Positions 6,552 through 13,717 of a stretch of DNA of 13,717 nt are shown piece after piece (within the stretch, counting starts at the first letter, position 1; each line of letters begins with the position of its first letter). The DNA is from an uncultured Victivallales bacterium (lineage in GTDB: Bacteria > Verrucomicrobiota > Lentisphaeria > Oligosphaerales > JAFGRS01): assembly GCA_903834675.1 (NCBI GenBank), contig CAILKC010000506.1, positions 1 through 13,717 of the forward strand, read 5' to 3'. The notes beneath the pieces are model-generated. The model was not told the DNA's origin and did not search any database. It saw only the letters and a list, made by a program, of their open reading frames with translations. Both the position numbers and the translations under genes were made by a program.

Positions 6552-7670
6552 ATGGTACGCATCGAACAACTCAGCGCGACCCTCGGCGAGTTCCAGTTGC
6601 GGGACATCGAACTGGACATCCGCGACCGCGAGTACTTCGTGGTTCTCGGGCCGACCGGGGCCGGCAAGACGGTGCTGCTGGAGTGCATCGCCGGCCTGAC
6701 CTGGCCGGACGCGGGACGCATCTGGCTGGGCGGGCGCGAGGTGACGGCGCTGCCGCCGGAACAGCGCCGGGTGGGATACCTGCCGCAGGATTATGCGTTG
6801 TTTCCCCATCTGACGGTACGGGAGAACCTCGGCTTCGGCCTGCTGGTGCGGCGGCGCTCGGCGGAGATTCCCGCGAAGATCGCCCGGTTTGCCGAACTGC
6901 TGGGCCTCGAGCCGCTGCTGGATCGTCTCCCGTCTCGCCTGAGCGGCGGCGAAAAACAGCGCGTTGCTTTGGGAAGAGCCCTGGCCATCGACCCGGAAAT
7001 CATGCTGCTGGACGAACCGCTCTCCGCGCTGGATGTCGCTACCCGCGAACGCATTGGCGACGAACTCCGGCGCCTCCACGATCGCACCGGGATCACCTCG
7101 CTGCACATCTGTCATAACTTCGATGAGACCCTGCGCCTGGCCGACCGGGTGGCGCTCATGCACCAGGGGCGAATCGTGCAGGTGGGGACGCCGGACGACA
7201 TCCTGCGCCGGCCGAATGGCCTGTTTGCCGCGGGCTTTGTGCGGGCCGAGAACATCTTCGCGGGGGTGGCGGACGAGACCGGGCCGCTGGCGCGCCTCCG
7301 CCTGGGTACGGCGACTCTGCGGGCCGCGGTGGCCTTTCGCGGCGCGCTGTATGCGACCATTCGTCCGGACGATGTGGAGATCGAGCCGCCGGAGGCAGCG
7401 AGCGTCGGCGAGCCGAACCGCTGGCGGGCGACGGTCGAGCGGGTGGAGGTCAGGGGTGACGGCTATGCGTTGCGGACCGCGGGGGCTTTGCCGGTCACCG
7501 CCTTTGTCAGCCGACCGCAGTGGCGGCGTTGCCAGTACGCCCCAGGCAGCGCGGTGGGCCTGCATCTGCCCCCCGCGGTCATTCACGTCTTCCCGGCGGC
7601 GGGAGCCGACCGTTTTGGGGCAGGGGGAGACGAGGGCGGTTCGCAGCCAGCAGGAGGAACACTACCATGA
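6552..7670 (+). CDS. ModC-type ABC transporter ATPase, copy 1
   Basis: A 372-residue ABC ATPase energising oxyanion import from the cytoplasmic side. All nucleotide-binding elements are present: Walker A GPTGAGKT (33-40), Q-loop Gln79 in LPQDYALFPHLTV, signature LSGGEKQ (130-136), Walker B IMLLDEP (150-156), D-loop SALD and switch His188 in CHNFDET. That last motif differs from the usual THDxxEA. The C-terminal part has a TOBE-like region with IRPDDVEIEP (270-279) and VGLHLPPAVIHVF (335-347), then a Gly-rich tail of about 22 residues that overlaps the ribosome site and start of the next gene. An AGAGGT ribosome site at 6532-6537 is 14 bases upstream, rather far. It overlaps the MoaD-like gene by ATGA. 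Confidence 0.9.
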   Translation: MVRIEQLSATLGEFQLRDIELDIRDREYFVVLGPTGAGKTVLLECIAGLTWPDAGRIWLGGREVTALPPEQRRVGYLPQDYALFPHLTVRENLGFGLLVRRRSAEIPAKIARFAELLGLEPLLDRLPSRLSGGEKQRVALGRALAIDPEIMLLDEPLSALDVATRERIGDELRRLHDRTGITSLHICHNFDETLRLADRVALMHQGRIVQVGTPDDILRRPNGLFAAGFVRAENIFAGVADETGPLARLRLGTATLRAAVAFRGALYATIRPDDVEIEPPEAASVGEPNRWRATVERVEVRGDGYALRTAGALPVTAFVSRPQWRRCQYAPGSAVGLHLPPAVIHVFPAAGADRFGAGGDEGGSQPAGGTLP

Positions 7671-7945
7671 AGATTCGGGTTGAGTATGTGGCTCAGGTCA
7701 AGGAGGCCGCGGGGCGGTCGGGCGAGGTGCTCGAGTTGCCCGGCGACGCCTCGGTGCTCGACCTGCTCCGCCGCGTGGCCAAGACGCACGGCGAGCGGCT
7801 GAGCGGACTGGTCCTGGATGCGGCGGGGGAGCTCCGGCCCAGCGTCCTGGTCTTCGTCGGCGATGAGCAGTTCGACCTGGACGAACCACGGCCGCTGCGG
7901 GACGGTGACACGGTGACGGTCATGTCACCCCTGGCCGGGGGCTGA
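7667..7945 (+). CDS. MoaD/ThiS-family sulfur-carrier protein
   Basis: A 92-residue beta-grasp protein. The start is fixed by AGGAGGAA (7652-7659) and the ATGA overlap with the ATPase stop. It begins MKIRVEYVAQVKEAAGR, has the helix SVLDLLRRVAKTHGE (29-43), PSVLVFVGDEQF (58-69) and LRDGDTVTVMSPLAGG at the end. The LxDGDxVxxxxPxxGG ending is the family hallmark, and the terminal Gly-Gly is the group that would be adenylated and thiocarboxylated. MoaD carriers deliver sulfur to the pyranopterin dithiolene; ThiS carriers deliver it to thiazole. With molybdate/tungstate transporter genes on both sides and an E1 homologue 17 bases downstream, a role in Mo/W cofactor synthesis is the better inference. 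It may instead serve a specialised target distinct from housekeeping MoaD. Confidence 0.88.
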   Translation: MKIRVEYVAQVKEAAGRSGEVLELPGDASVLDLLRRVAKTHGERLSGLVLDAAGELRPSVLVFVGDEQFDLDEPRPLRDGDTVTVMSPLAGG

Positions 7946-7962
7946 AGCAGGAGGCGCAGGCG

Positions 7963-8724
7963 ATGGCGAAGCGTGTGGCATTGACCGCAGCGGATCGGGC
8001 CCGGTACGAGTGGCAGATGTGGACGCCGGGCTTTGCCGAAGCGGGCCAGGAAAAGCTCAAGGGCGCCAGCGTGCTGGTCTCCCGTTGCGGAGGCCTGGGC
8101 GGCGTCGCCGCCTATGAGCTGGCGGCCGCAGGCATCGGGCGGCTCGTCATCGCTCATGGCGGGAATCTCAAACTCGCCGACCTTAATCGCCAGATTCTGA
8201 TGACCACCGACGGGCTCGAGAAGCCGCGCATCGAGTCCGCTTGCCGACGGCTGGCGGAGTTGAACCCGACGATCGAGATCGTGGGCGAACCGGCCAATAT
8301 CAGCGAGGACAACGTGGCGCGCCTGGTGGGCGGCGTGGACGTGGTGGTCAGCGCCGCGCCGCTGTTCATCGAGCGCTTCCTGCTGAACCGGGAAGCGGTG
8401 CGTCAGGGCAAGGTGATGGTGGACGCAGCCATGTATGATACCACGGCCACGGTGACGACCCTCATCCCGGGGAAGACTCCCTGCCTGGCCTGTCTGTATC
8501 CCGAGGACCCACCGGCCTGGCGGCGGCAGTTCCCGGTGTTCGGCGCCACCTCTGGCACCGTCGCCTGCATCGCGGCGCTGGAGGCGATCAAGGCCATCGC
8601 CGGATTCGGCGCCCTGCTGGCCGGCGAATTGCTGATTATCGATCTGGCCAATCTCAGCTTTCGGAAGATGAAAGTGCGGCGTAATCCCACCTGCCCGGTG
8701 TGTGCCGGCGTGGGGGAACGGTGA
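7963..8724 (+). CDS. ThiF/MoeB/HesA-family E1-like protein with altered ATP site
   Basis: A 253-residue E1 homologue, with AGGAGG at 7949-7954 deciding the ATG. The fold is recognisable: GQEKLKGASVLVS, CGGLGG (42-47), ADLNRQIL (72-79), KPRIESA (87-93), MVDAAMY, FPVFGATSG (190-198) and a C-terminal CPVC. Zinc ligands Cys174, 177, 244 and 247 are intact. Compared by eye with E. coli MoeB, the Arg14 equivalent is Trp17, the first Gly of GxGxxG is Arg41, Asp62 is His65, Lys86 is Arg89 and Asp130 is Pro133; Arg73 is kept as Arg76. The catalytic-type cysteine of ThiF/MoeB is absent (FPVFG instead of CxxxG), as in many MoeB relatives where it is not essential. It may therefore be a pseudo-enzyme, a scaffold for the neighbouring carrier, or a divergent clade using another mechanism. 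I have some memory of similar proteins near tungstoenzyme genes but cannot verify it. Confidence 0.85.
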   Translation: MAKRVALTAADRARYEWQMWTPGFAEAGQEKLKGASVLVSRCGGLGGVAAYELAAAGIGRLVIAHGGNLKLADLNRQILMTTDGLEKPRIESACRRLAELNPTIEIVGEPANISEDNVARLVGGVDVVVSAAPLFIERFLLNREAVRQGKVMVDAAMYDTTATVTTLIPGKTPCLACLYPEDPPAWRRQFPVFGATSGTVACIAALEAIKAIAGFGALLAGELLIIDLANLSFRKMKVRRNPTCPVCAGVGER

Positions 8725-8742
8725 ACGAGGTGCTCTCCGGCC

Positions 8743-9681
8743 ATGGATACAACCAGTAGCCCAGAAACCGCCGTCAGCGAGCCCAGCGGCGGCGCGGAAC
8801 ACGGCCGTTCGCGACGTCCGGCGGCACGCTCGTGGCTGGGTCTGGCCGGAATCGCGCTGACGCTGGGCTTCACGGCCTTCTTGTTTTTGCCCCTGGCGGC
8901 GCTGTACTTCCACGCTCCTCTGCGGCTGCTGAAGTCGGCCGAGTGCTGCTGGCTGGTGCAGCAGGCGTTGTTGCTGTCACTGGTGACCAGCCTGATCACG
9001 ACGGCGCTGACCTTTGTGATCGGCACGCCGGTGGCCTACACCCTGGCCCGCGTGCCCTTCCGTGGTCGGCGCTTGGTTGAGGCGCTGCTGGAGTTGCCGC
9101 TGACCCTGCCCCCGGTGGTAGCGGGCGTGGCTCTGCTGCTGGTATTTGGGCGGCGCGGTTACCTGGGCCGGCATCTGGAGGTCATGGGCCTGGGGCTGTC
9201 GTTCACCCAGGCAGCGGTGGTCATGGCGCAGTTTGTGGTCGCGTCGCCGTACTACATCAAGGCGGCTACCGGCGCCTTTGCGATGGTTCCGGAGAACCTC
9301 TTGCGGGCCTCGCGCACGCTGGGGGCGGGGCCCCTGCGTCGACTCTGGACGGTGATCCTGCCCCTCTGCCGCCGCGGCCTGCTGGCCGGCCTGGCCATGA
9401 CCTGGGCCCGAGCCATGGGCGAGTTCGGCGCTACCATCATGTTCGCCGGCAGTTTCCCCGGTCGCACGCAGACCATGCCGCTGGCCATCCTGGCCACCCT
9501 GAATCAGGACCTGCACGCCGGCATCGTCCTGGCCGTGGTCATGCTGACGGTCTGTCTGCTGGTCTTCGTGGTGGCGCGACGCCTGCTGCAGCCCGCCCTG
9601 GAGATGGGCGCTCGCCGCGAGGAGGCCGCGGAGAGCCGCGGCGGGCGCCTGGCGGGGCCTCCCGCTCAGGAGGGCGGCTGA
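8743..9681 (+). CDS. ModB-type molybdate/tungstate ABC permease, copy 2
   Basis: A 312-residue inner-membrane permease, 18 bases after the E1-like gene; GAGG at 8727-8730 is a modest ribosome site. A charged, hydrophilic N-terminus of 30 residues precedes six helices (about 31-56, 73-100, 112-135, 157-177, 212-236, 258-280). The ModB signature is LELPLTLPPVVAGVALLLVFG (116-136 as a region). The EAA-type loop lies at 186-208 (LLRASRTLG, then ILPL), without the usual leading Glu. WARAMGEFGATIMFAG (221-236) is close to the classical ModB sequence, closer than in copy 1. The C-terminal 30 residues are polar and probably disordered. It precedes its ATPase by two bases. A separate transporter or a heterodimer with copy 1 are both possible. 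Confidence 0.9.
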   Translation: MDTTSSPETAVSEPSGGAEHGRSRRPAARSWLGLAGIALTLGFTAFLFLPLAALYFHAPLRLLKSAECCWLVQQALLLSLVTSLITTALTFVIGTPVAYTLARVPFRGRRLVEALLELPLTLPPVVAGVALLLVFGRRGYLGRHLEVMGLGLSFTQAAVVMAQFVVASPYYIKAATGAFAMVPENLLRASRTLGAGPLRRLWTVILPLCRRGLLAGLAMTWARAMGEFGATIMFAGSFPGRTQTMPLAILATLNQDLHAGIVLAVVMLTVCLLVFVVARRLLQPALEMGARREEAAESRGGRLAGPPAQEGG

Positions 9682-9683
9682 GC

Positions 9684-10754
9684 ATGGAACCTGTGATGTC
9701 CCGGATCTGCCTGCGCCGCGCCTTGCGCCACTTTGATCTCGACGTCGAGTTCGAGGTGGCGCCCGGCGAAGTGGTGGTGATCGTCGGGCCCAGCGGCGCC
9801 GGCAAGACCTCCATCCTGAATTGCGTGGCCGGCCTGGACACGCCCGACTGCGGGCGCATCTGCCTCGGCGCTCACACCGTCTTCGATGCGGCGACGGGGG
9901 TCTGCGTTCGCCCTGAGGCCCGTGAGGTGGGCTATGTCTTTCAGGACTATGCGCTGTTTCCGCATCTGACCGTCCGCCAGAACGTCGCCTATGGTCTGCG
10001 GGCCCGTGGCCGCTCGGCGGCGGACTGCGGGCCAAAGGTCGACGCGCTGCTTGCTCTGCTGCGCCTCCGCGACCTGGCCGAGGCCTACCCGGCGCGCTTG
10101 TCGGGCGGCGAGCAGCAACGGGTGGCGCTGGCCCGCGCCTTGGCCATCGAGCCGAAGGTCTTGCTGCTGGATGAGCCCCTGGCAGCCCTGGACACGACCT
10201 CCCGCAAGCACGTCCGGCGCGAACTGCGGCAACTGCTGCGCCAACTGGGCGTGGCGGTGATCCTGGTGACGCACGATTACGAGGATGCCCTGGTGCTGGG
10301 TCGGCGTATCCTGGTGATGGAGAAGGGCCGCATCAGCCGCTCCGGCTCCCATGAGGAACTGCTGCTGCACCCACGCTCACGCTTCGTGGCGGACTTCACC
10401 GGGGTGAATTACTTCGAGGGGACGGTCGAACCGGGCGGGGACCAGCCGCGGCAGGTGCGCCTCGGCGAGGCGACGCTGCACGTGCTGACCGAGCTCGAGG
10501 GCGAGGTGAGTGTGTCGTTCTTCCCCTCCGACGTGACGGTCAGCCTCGAGGAACCGCACACCTCGGCGCGGAATCTGTTCCGCGGGCCGATTCGAGAGGT
10601 GGCCAACCTGGGCGGTCGGCTGCGGGTCCAGATCGAGGCGGCCCTGCCGGTGGTGGCGGACATCACCGCCGATGCCTACGGCGCTCTCGGCTTGCACGAG
10701 GGAATGCCCGTCTATGTGGCCATCAAAGCCACCAGCATCCGGGTCTCGGAGTGA
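9684..10754 (+). CDS. ModC-type ABC transporter ATPase with Mop/TOBE domain, copy 2
   Basis: A 356-residue ATPase. AGGAGGG at 9668-9674 is 9 bases before the ATG at 9684; an ATG at 9696 is less likely. Motifs: Walker A GPSGAGKT (35-42), Q-loop Gln87 in FQDYALFPHLTV, signature LSGGEQQ (139-145), Walker B VLLLDEP (159-165), D-loop AALD and switch His197 in VTHDYEDA. After the ATPase domain, FFPSDVTVSLEEPHTSARN (279-297) and the stretch to GMPVYVAIKATSIRV (340-354) match the TOBE/Mop region of ModC, which binds molybdate or tungstate in known family members. This is the best single indication that the cluster handles Mo/W. It appears to end the operon; a 210-bp spacer follows. Confidence 0.92.
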   Translation: MEPVMSRICLRRALRHFDLDVEFEVAPGEVVVIVGPSGAGKTSILNCVAGLDTPDCGRICLGAHTVFDAATGVCVRPEAREVGYVFQDYALFPHLTVRQNVAYGLRARGRSAADCGPKVDALLALLRLRDLAEAYPARLSGGEQQRVALARALAIEPKVLLLDEPLAALDTTSRKHVRRELRQLLRQLGVAVILVTHDYEDALVLGRRILVMEKGRISRSGSHEELLLHPRSRFVADFTGVNYFEGTVEPGGDQPRQVRLGEATLHVLTELEGEVSVSFFPSDVTVSLEEPHTSARNLFRGPIREVANLGGRLRVQIEAALPVVADITADAYGALGLHEGMPVYVAIKATSIRVSE

Positions 10755-10964
10755 GCGGGAGAAACCTCGACCCCGCTTCGTGACGTCGCCACTGTGTCAA
10801 TATGGCGCTAATTGGCGCGCCTAAACCGGCCTGTAGGCGGCCTGCCTATGTGCTGTAAACTATTTGGGTTTATTTGGTTGAGCATCAACATCAAGTCCTG
10901 GCAGCGGGCTTGCTATGAAACGGCGAGTTTAGTCAGATGACGATCTTCATGAAAGGGCACTGCC
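10755..10964 (+). promoter_or_regulatory. clpB upstream region with inverted repeats
   Basis: This 210-bp spacer is visibly richer in A+T than the genes around it, as expected for a promoter region. A weak stem AGCGGG (10754-10759)/CCCGCT (10772-10777) spans the preceding stop, without a T-tract. TAGGC/GCCTA (10834-10838/10844-10848) forms a short dyad. An extended -10-like TGCTATGAA (10911-10919) lacks a good -35 at 17 bases. GAAAGGG (10951-10957) is the ribosome site, 7 bases before the ATG. No CIRCE or HAIR operator and no clear sigma-32 promoter are seen. Confidence 0.35.
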
Positions 10965-13568
10965 ATGGACCTTGAGAAATACACGGAGAAAAGCCGCGAG
11001 GGGTTGACGGCAGCGCAGCAGTTGGCGGCGGCGCAGAACCATCAGGAGGTCGGCGTCACGCATTTGCTGCGCGCCTTGCTGAATCAGCGCGATGGGCTGA
11101 TTCCGGCCTTGCTCACCAAGGCTGGCGCCGATCCGGTGGCGTTGGGGACCGCGGTGGACCGTGAGTTGGCGCGTCTGCCGCAGGTGCAGGGCCCGGGCGC
11201 CGGGCAGGTCTACGTTTCGCGCGAGGTGGGGCAGACGCTGCAGGCCGCGGAACAAGAGGCGGCGGGGCTCAAGGATGAGTACGTCAGCGTCGAGCATCTG
11301 CTCTTGGCCCTGCTGGAACAGGGCGGGCGCGCCACCATGGCGCTACGGGCTGCCGGGGTGGACCGCAGTGCCATCCTCAACGCGCTCAAGGAGGTCCGCG
11401 GCAATCAGCGGGTGACCAGCGCCACGCCGGAGGGCACGTTTCAAGCCTTGGAGAAGTACGGGCGGGACCTGACCGCTCTGGCGGCGCAGGACAAGCTCGA
11501 TCCGGTCATCGGGCGCGACGAAGAGATTCGGCGGGTGGTCCAGATTCTCTCGCGGCGCACCAAGAACAACCCGGTGCTGATCGGCGAGCCGGGGGTGGGC
11601 AAGACGGCGATCGTCGAAGGCCTGGCCCTGCGCATCGTGCATGGCGATGTTCCCGAAGGGCTCAAGAATCGGCGGGTTGTGGCCCTGGATATGGGGGCGT
11701 TGATCGCGGGGGCCAAGTACCGCGGCGAGTTCGAGGAGCGCCTCAAGGCGGTGCTGAAGGAGATCACCTCGGCGGCGGGGGAGATCATCCTGTTCATTGA
11801 TGAACTGCATACCGTGGTTGGCGCCGGGGCCGCGGAGGGCGCCATGGATGCCGGCAACCTGCTGAAGCCGATGCTGGCGCGAGGCGAATTGCACTGCATC
11901 GGGGCCACCACCTTGGACGAGTACCGCCTGCACATCGAGAAAGACAAGGCGCTCGAGCGGCGTTTCCAGACCGTCCTGGTGACGCAGCCCTCGGTCGAGG
12001 AGACGGTATCGATCCTGCGCGGCCTGCGGGAGCGCTACGAGGTGCATCATGGCGTCAAGATCCGCGATGCCGCCCTGGTCACCGCCGCGGTGCTCTCGGA
12101 CCGCTATGTGGCGGACCGTTTTCTGCCCGACAAGGCGATCGATCTGATGGATGAGTCGGCCGCCCGCCTGCGCACCGAGATCGACAGTCGGCCCCGGCCG
12201 CTGGACGAGGCGGCCCGGCGGCAGATGCAGCTTGAGATCGAGCTGACCGGCCTGCGTCACGAGAAGGACACCGCCTCGCGGCAGCGCCTGGAGAAGCTCG
12301 AAAAGGAGCTGGCCGACGTCAAAGCGCGCACCGATGCCCTGCAAGCCCGCTGGGAGGCCGAGAAGGGCGCTATTAAGGAATTGCGCGACATGCGCGAGGC
12401 GCTGGAACTGGCCCGCTCACAACTGGCGCGCGCCGAGCGCGTCTATGACCTCAACCGCGCCGCCGAACTGCGCAATGGCACCCTCCCCAATCTCGAACGG
12501 CAGATCGCCGACGCCGAGGCCAAGATCAAGAGTGGCACGGGCGAGCGCCTGCTGAAGGAGGAAGTCGACGAGGAGGACATCGCCGAGATCGTCAGCCGCT
12601 GGACGCAGATCCCGGTCAGCCGGCTGGTGCAGGGCGAGCGCGAGAAGCTGCTGAAGCTGGGCGAGCGCCTGCATGAGCGCGTCATCGGCCAGGACGAGGC
12701 GGTGACCGCGGTTGCCGATGCCATCCTGCGGGCTCGGGCCGGGCTCAAGGATCCGCGCCGACCGGTGGGCAGTTTCATCTTCCTCGGGCCCACCGGGGTG
12801 GGCAAGACCGAGCTGGCCAAGACGCTGGCGGAGGCCCTGTTCAACGACGAGCGGGCCATGGTCCGCATCGACATGAGCGAGTACATGGAGAAGCACGCGG
12901 TGTCGAGGCTGGTCGGGGCGCCCCCCGGCTACATCGGTTTCGAACAGGGCGGACAGCTCACCGAAGCGGTGCGGCGGCGGCCCTACTCGGTGGTGCTCCT
13001 GGACGAGATCGAAAAGGCTCATCCGGACGTGTTCAACCTGCTCCTGCAAGTCCTGGATGACGGTCGCCTGACCGACTCGCATGGCCGGACGGTCGACTTC
13101 CGCAATACGGTTATCATCATGACCTCGAACATCGGCAGCCGGGCCATTGTCGAGCACCAGGGGGCGGACTTCGAGAGCATGCGGCAGGGGGTGCTGAACG
13201 AGTTGCGGGGCGTGTTCCGGCCGGAGTTTCTGAACCGCACGGACGACGTGGTGGTGTTCCACCGGCTCGACCAGCGGCACATTCTGCGCATTGTCGAGCT
13301 GCAACTGCTGGAGTTTGCCCACCGGCTCGAAGCGCAACGCATCACGCTGGAGGTAAGCGTTGCGGCCAAGGCGGCGTTGGCCGATGAGGGCTACGATCCG
13401 GTCTACGGCGCCCGGCCGCTGAAGCGCGCCATCTCCCGGCACCTGGAGACGCCGATCTCGAGGGCCATCGTGGCCGGGAGCTTGCAGGAGGGCGGCCGAG
13501 TCCAGGTGGACCTGAAGGACGGCGAATTCGTCTGCTTGTCGCGAATGCCAGACGCCGCGGAGCGCTGA
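10965..13568 (+). CDS. clpB: ATP-dependent disaggregase ClpB (Hsp100)
   Basis: An 867-residue protein, the normal length for ClpB. It solubilises protein aggregates in the cytoplasm together with DnaK/DnaJ/GrpE. Domains in order: Clp N-terminal repeats (about 1-145); AAA+ module 1 with Walker A GEPGVGKT (207-214), pore loop KYRGEFE (251-257, Tyr252), Walker B ILFIDE (275-280) and arginine fingers Arg332/333; coiled-coil middle domain (about 405-525), the feature that separates ClpB from ClpA and ClpC; AAA+ module 2 with Walker A GPTGVGKT (608-615), pore loop GYIG (655-658) in [21 protein letters not shown], Walker B VVLLDE (676-681) and the sensor-2 stretch YGARPLKR near the C-terminus. No ClpP-binding loop is seen. 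The initiating ATG is followed by [10 protein letters not shown], the usual start. It has no visible link to the transporter operon and probably has its own promoter. Confidence 0.97.
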   Translation: MDLEKYTEKSREGLTAAQQLAAAQNHQEVGVTHLLRALLNQRDGLIPALLTKAGADPVALGTAVDRELARLPQVQGPGAGQVYVSREVGQTLQAAEQEAAGLKDEYVSVEHLLLALLEQGGRATMALRAAGVDRSAILNALKEVRGNQRVTSATPEGTFQALEKYGRDLTALAAQDKLDPVIGRDEEIRRVVQILSRRTKNNPVLIGEPGVGKTAIVEGLALRIVHGDVPEGLKNRRVVALDMGALIAGAKYRGEFEERLKAVLKEITSAAGEIILFIDELHTVVGAGAAEGAMDAGNLLKPMLARGELHCIGATTLDEYRLHIEKDKALERRFQTVLVTQPSVEETVSILRGLRERYEVHHGVKIRDAALVTAAVLSDRYVADRFLPDKAIDLMDESAARLRTEIDSRPRPLDEAARRQMQLEIELTGLRHEKDTASRQRLEKLEKELADVKARTDALQARWEAEKGAIKELRDMREALELARSQLARAERVYDLNRAAELRNGTLPNLERQIADAEAKIKSGTGERLLKEEVDEEDIAEIVSRWTQIPVSRLVQGEREKLLKLGERLHERVIGQDEAVTAVADAILRARAGLKDPRRPVGSFIFLGPTGVGKTELAKTLAEALFNDERAMVRIDMSEYMEKHAVSRLVGAPPGYIGFEQGGQLTEAVRRRPYSVVLLDEIEKAHPDVFNLLLQVLDDGRLTDSHGRTVDFRNTVIIMTSNIGSRAIVEHQGADFESMRQGVLNELRGVFRPEFLNRTDDVVVFHRLDQRHILRIVELQLLEFAHRLEAQRITLEVSVAAKAALADEGYDPVYGARPLKRAISRHLETPISRAIVAGSLQEGGRVQVDLKDGEFVCLSRMPDAAER

Positions 13569-13717
13569 AAGCGCGGCCCTTCTTCAGCCCAGGGCGCCGC
13601 CCTGGGAATGGAATCCAAAACGAGATTGAGCCCTGCCGGGGCGGCATACCGACAGTCCATGGGCACCGCGCGGCCAGGTATGGCGCCCCTTCGGGGCTGA
13701 GAATCTGGGGTATGCAC
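13562..13717. repeat. GC triloop hairpin run after clpB, same style as the left edge
   Basis: Four small inverted repeats with short loops follow one another: GCGCT/AGCGC (13562-13566/13570-13574, loop GAA, overlapping the clpB stop), CCCAGGGC/GCCCTGGG (13588-13595/13599-13606, loop GCC, perfect 8 bp), GCCC/GGGC (13630-13633/13639-13642) and GCCCC/GGGGC (13685-13689/13693-13697, loop TTC). CAGCCCAG at 13585 and GAGCCCTG at 13628 are 43 bases apart; the same two words stand 41 bases apart at 38 and 79 at the left edge, in the same orientation. No gene is visible. The first two stems could help end clpB transcription, though T-tracts are absent. Confidence 0.55.

Noticed and set aside
5261..6721. 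Long 486-residue minus-strand frame over permease 1
   Set aside because: Low-complexity Arg/Gln/His-rich shadow of a well-recognised permease gene in GC-rich DNA.
7693..8913. 406-residue minus-strand frame over the carrier and E1-like genes
   Set aside because: Composition typical of an antisense shadow; the plus-strand genes have family motifs and ribosome sites.
10755..10964. CIRCE element (TTAGCACTC-N9-GAGTGCTAA)
   Set aside because: Neither half-site is present.
1..13717. tRNA, rRNA, insertion sequence or phage genes
   Set aside because: No tRNA or rRNA signature and no transposase, integrase or phage-like frame is recognisable.

Overview
The window is GC-rich, densely coding bacterial DNA with a chromosomal character: ten recognisable protein genes, no RNA genes, no insertion sequence, no CRISPR array. 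I cannot name the organism. The intergenic DNA (many triloop GC hairpins, octamer and heptamer arrays) resembles the repeat-rich spacers I associate with Planctomycetes/PVC, Armatimonadota, Hydrogenedentes and similar lineages; this is an impression from memory, not a measurement.

Layout. (i) 1-318: non-coding, a run of small GC hairpins and an imperfect 34-bp direct repeat. (ii) 319-2513, plus strand: two beta-propeller proteins, a cytosolic sialidase-like (Asp-box) protein and an exported PQQ-type propeller. (iii) 2515-3342, minus strand: an EFR1-type flavodoxin/2x[4Fe-4S] ferredoxin fusion, ending tail-to-tail with the propeller gene. (iv) 3343-3793: a 451-bp divergent spacer with an octamer array, a heptamer array and two small leader hairpins. 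(v) 3794-10754, plus strand: a tightly packed set of eight genes: two ModA/WtpA-type oxyanion-binding proteins, a ModB-type permease, a ModC-type ATPase, a MoaD/ThiS-like sulfur carrier, a ThiF/MoeB/HesA-like E1 homologue, a second ModB-type permease and a second ModC-type ATPase with a Mop/TOBE domain. Three perfect-period 75-bp repeats, each with a stem-loop, sit between the two binding-protein genes. (vi) 10755-10964: leader region. (vii) 10965-13568: full-length clpB. (viii) 13569-13717: hairpin repeats of the same style as the left edge.

How the genes may work together. Molybdate or tungstate uptake is supported by the ModB signature regions and by the Mop domain of the second ATPase. 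The carrier/E1 pair placed between the two transporter halves points to pyranopterin (Mo or W) cofactor sulfuration. I infer a dedicated supply line for a molybdo- or tungstoenzyme, possibly of the aldehyde:ferredoxin oxidoreductase class, whose gene is not in this window; the divergent EFR1 protein would be a plausible redox partner. The most unusual element is the E1 homologue, which by eye has lost most residues that bind ATP in E. coli MoeB while keeping its zinc cysteines, although its neighbour carrier has an intact Gly-Gly tail.
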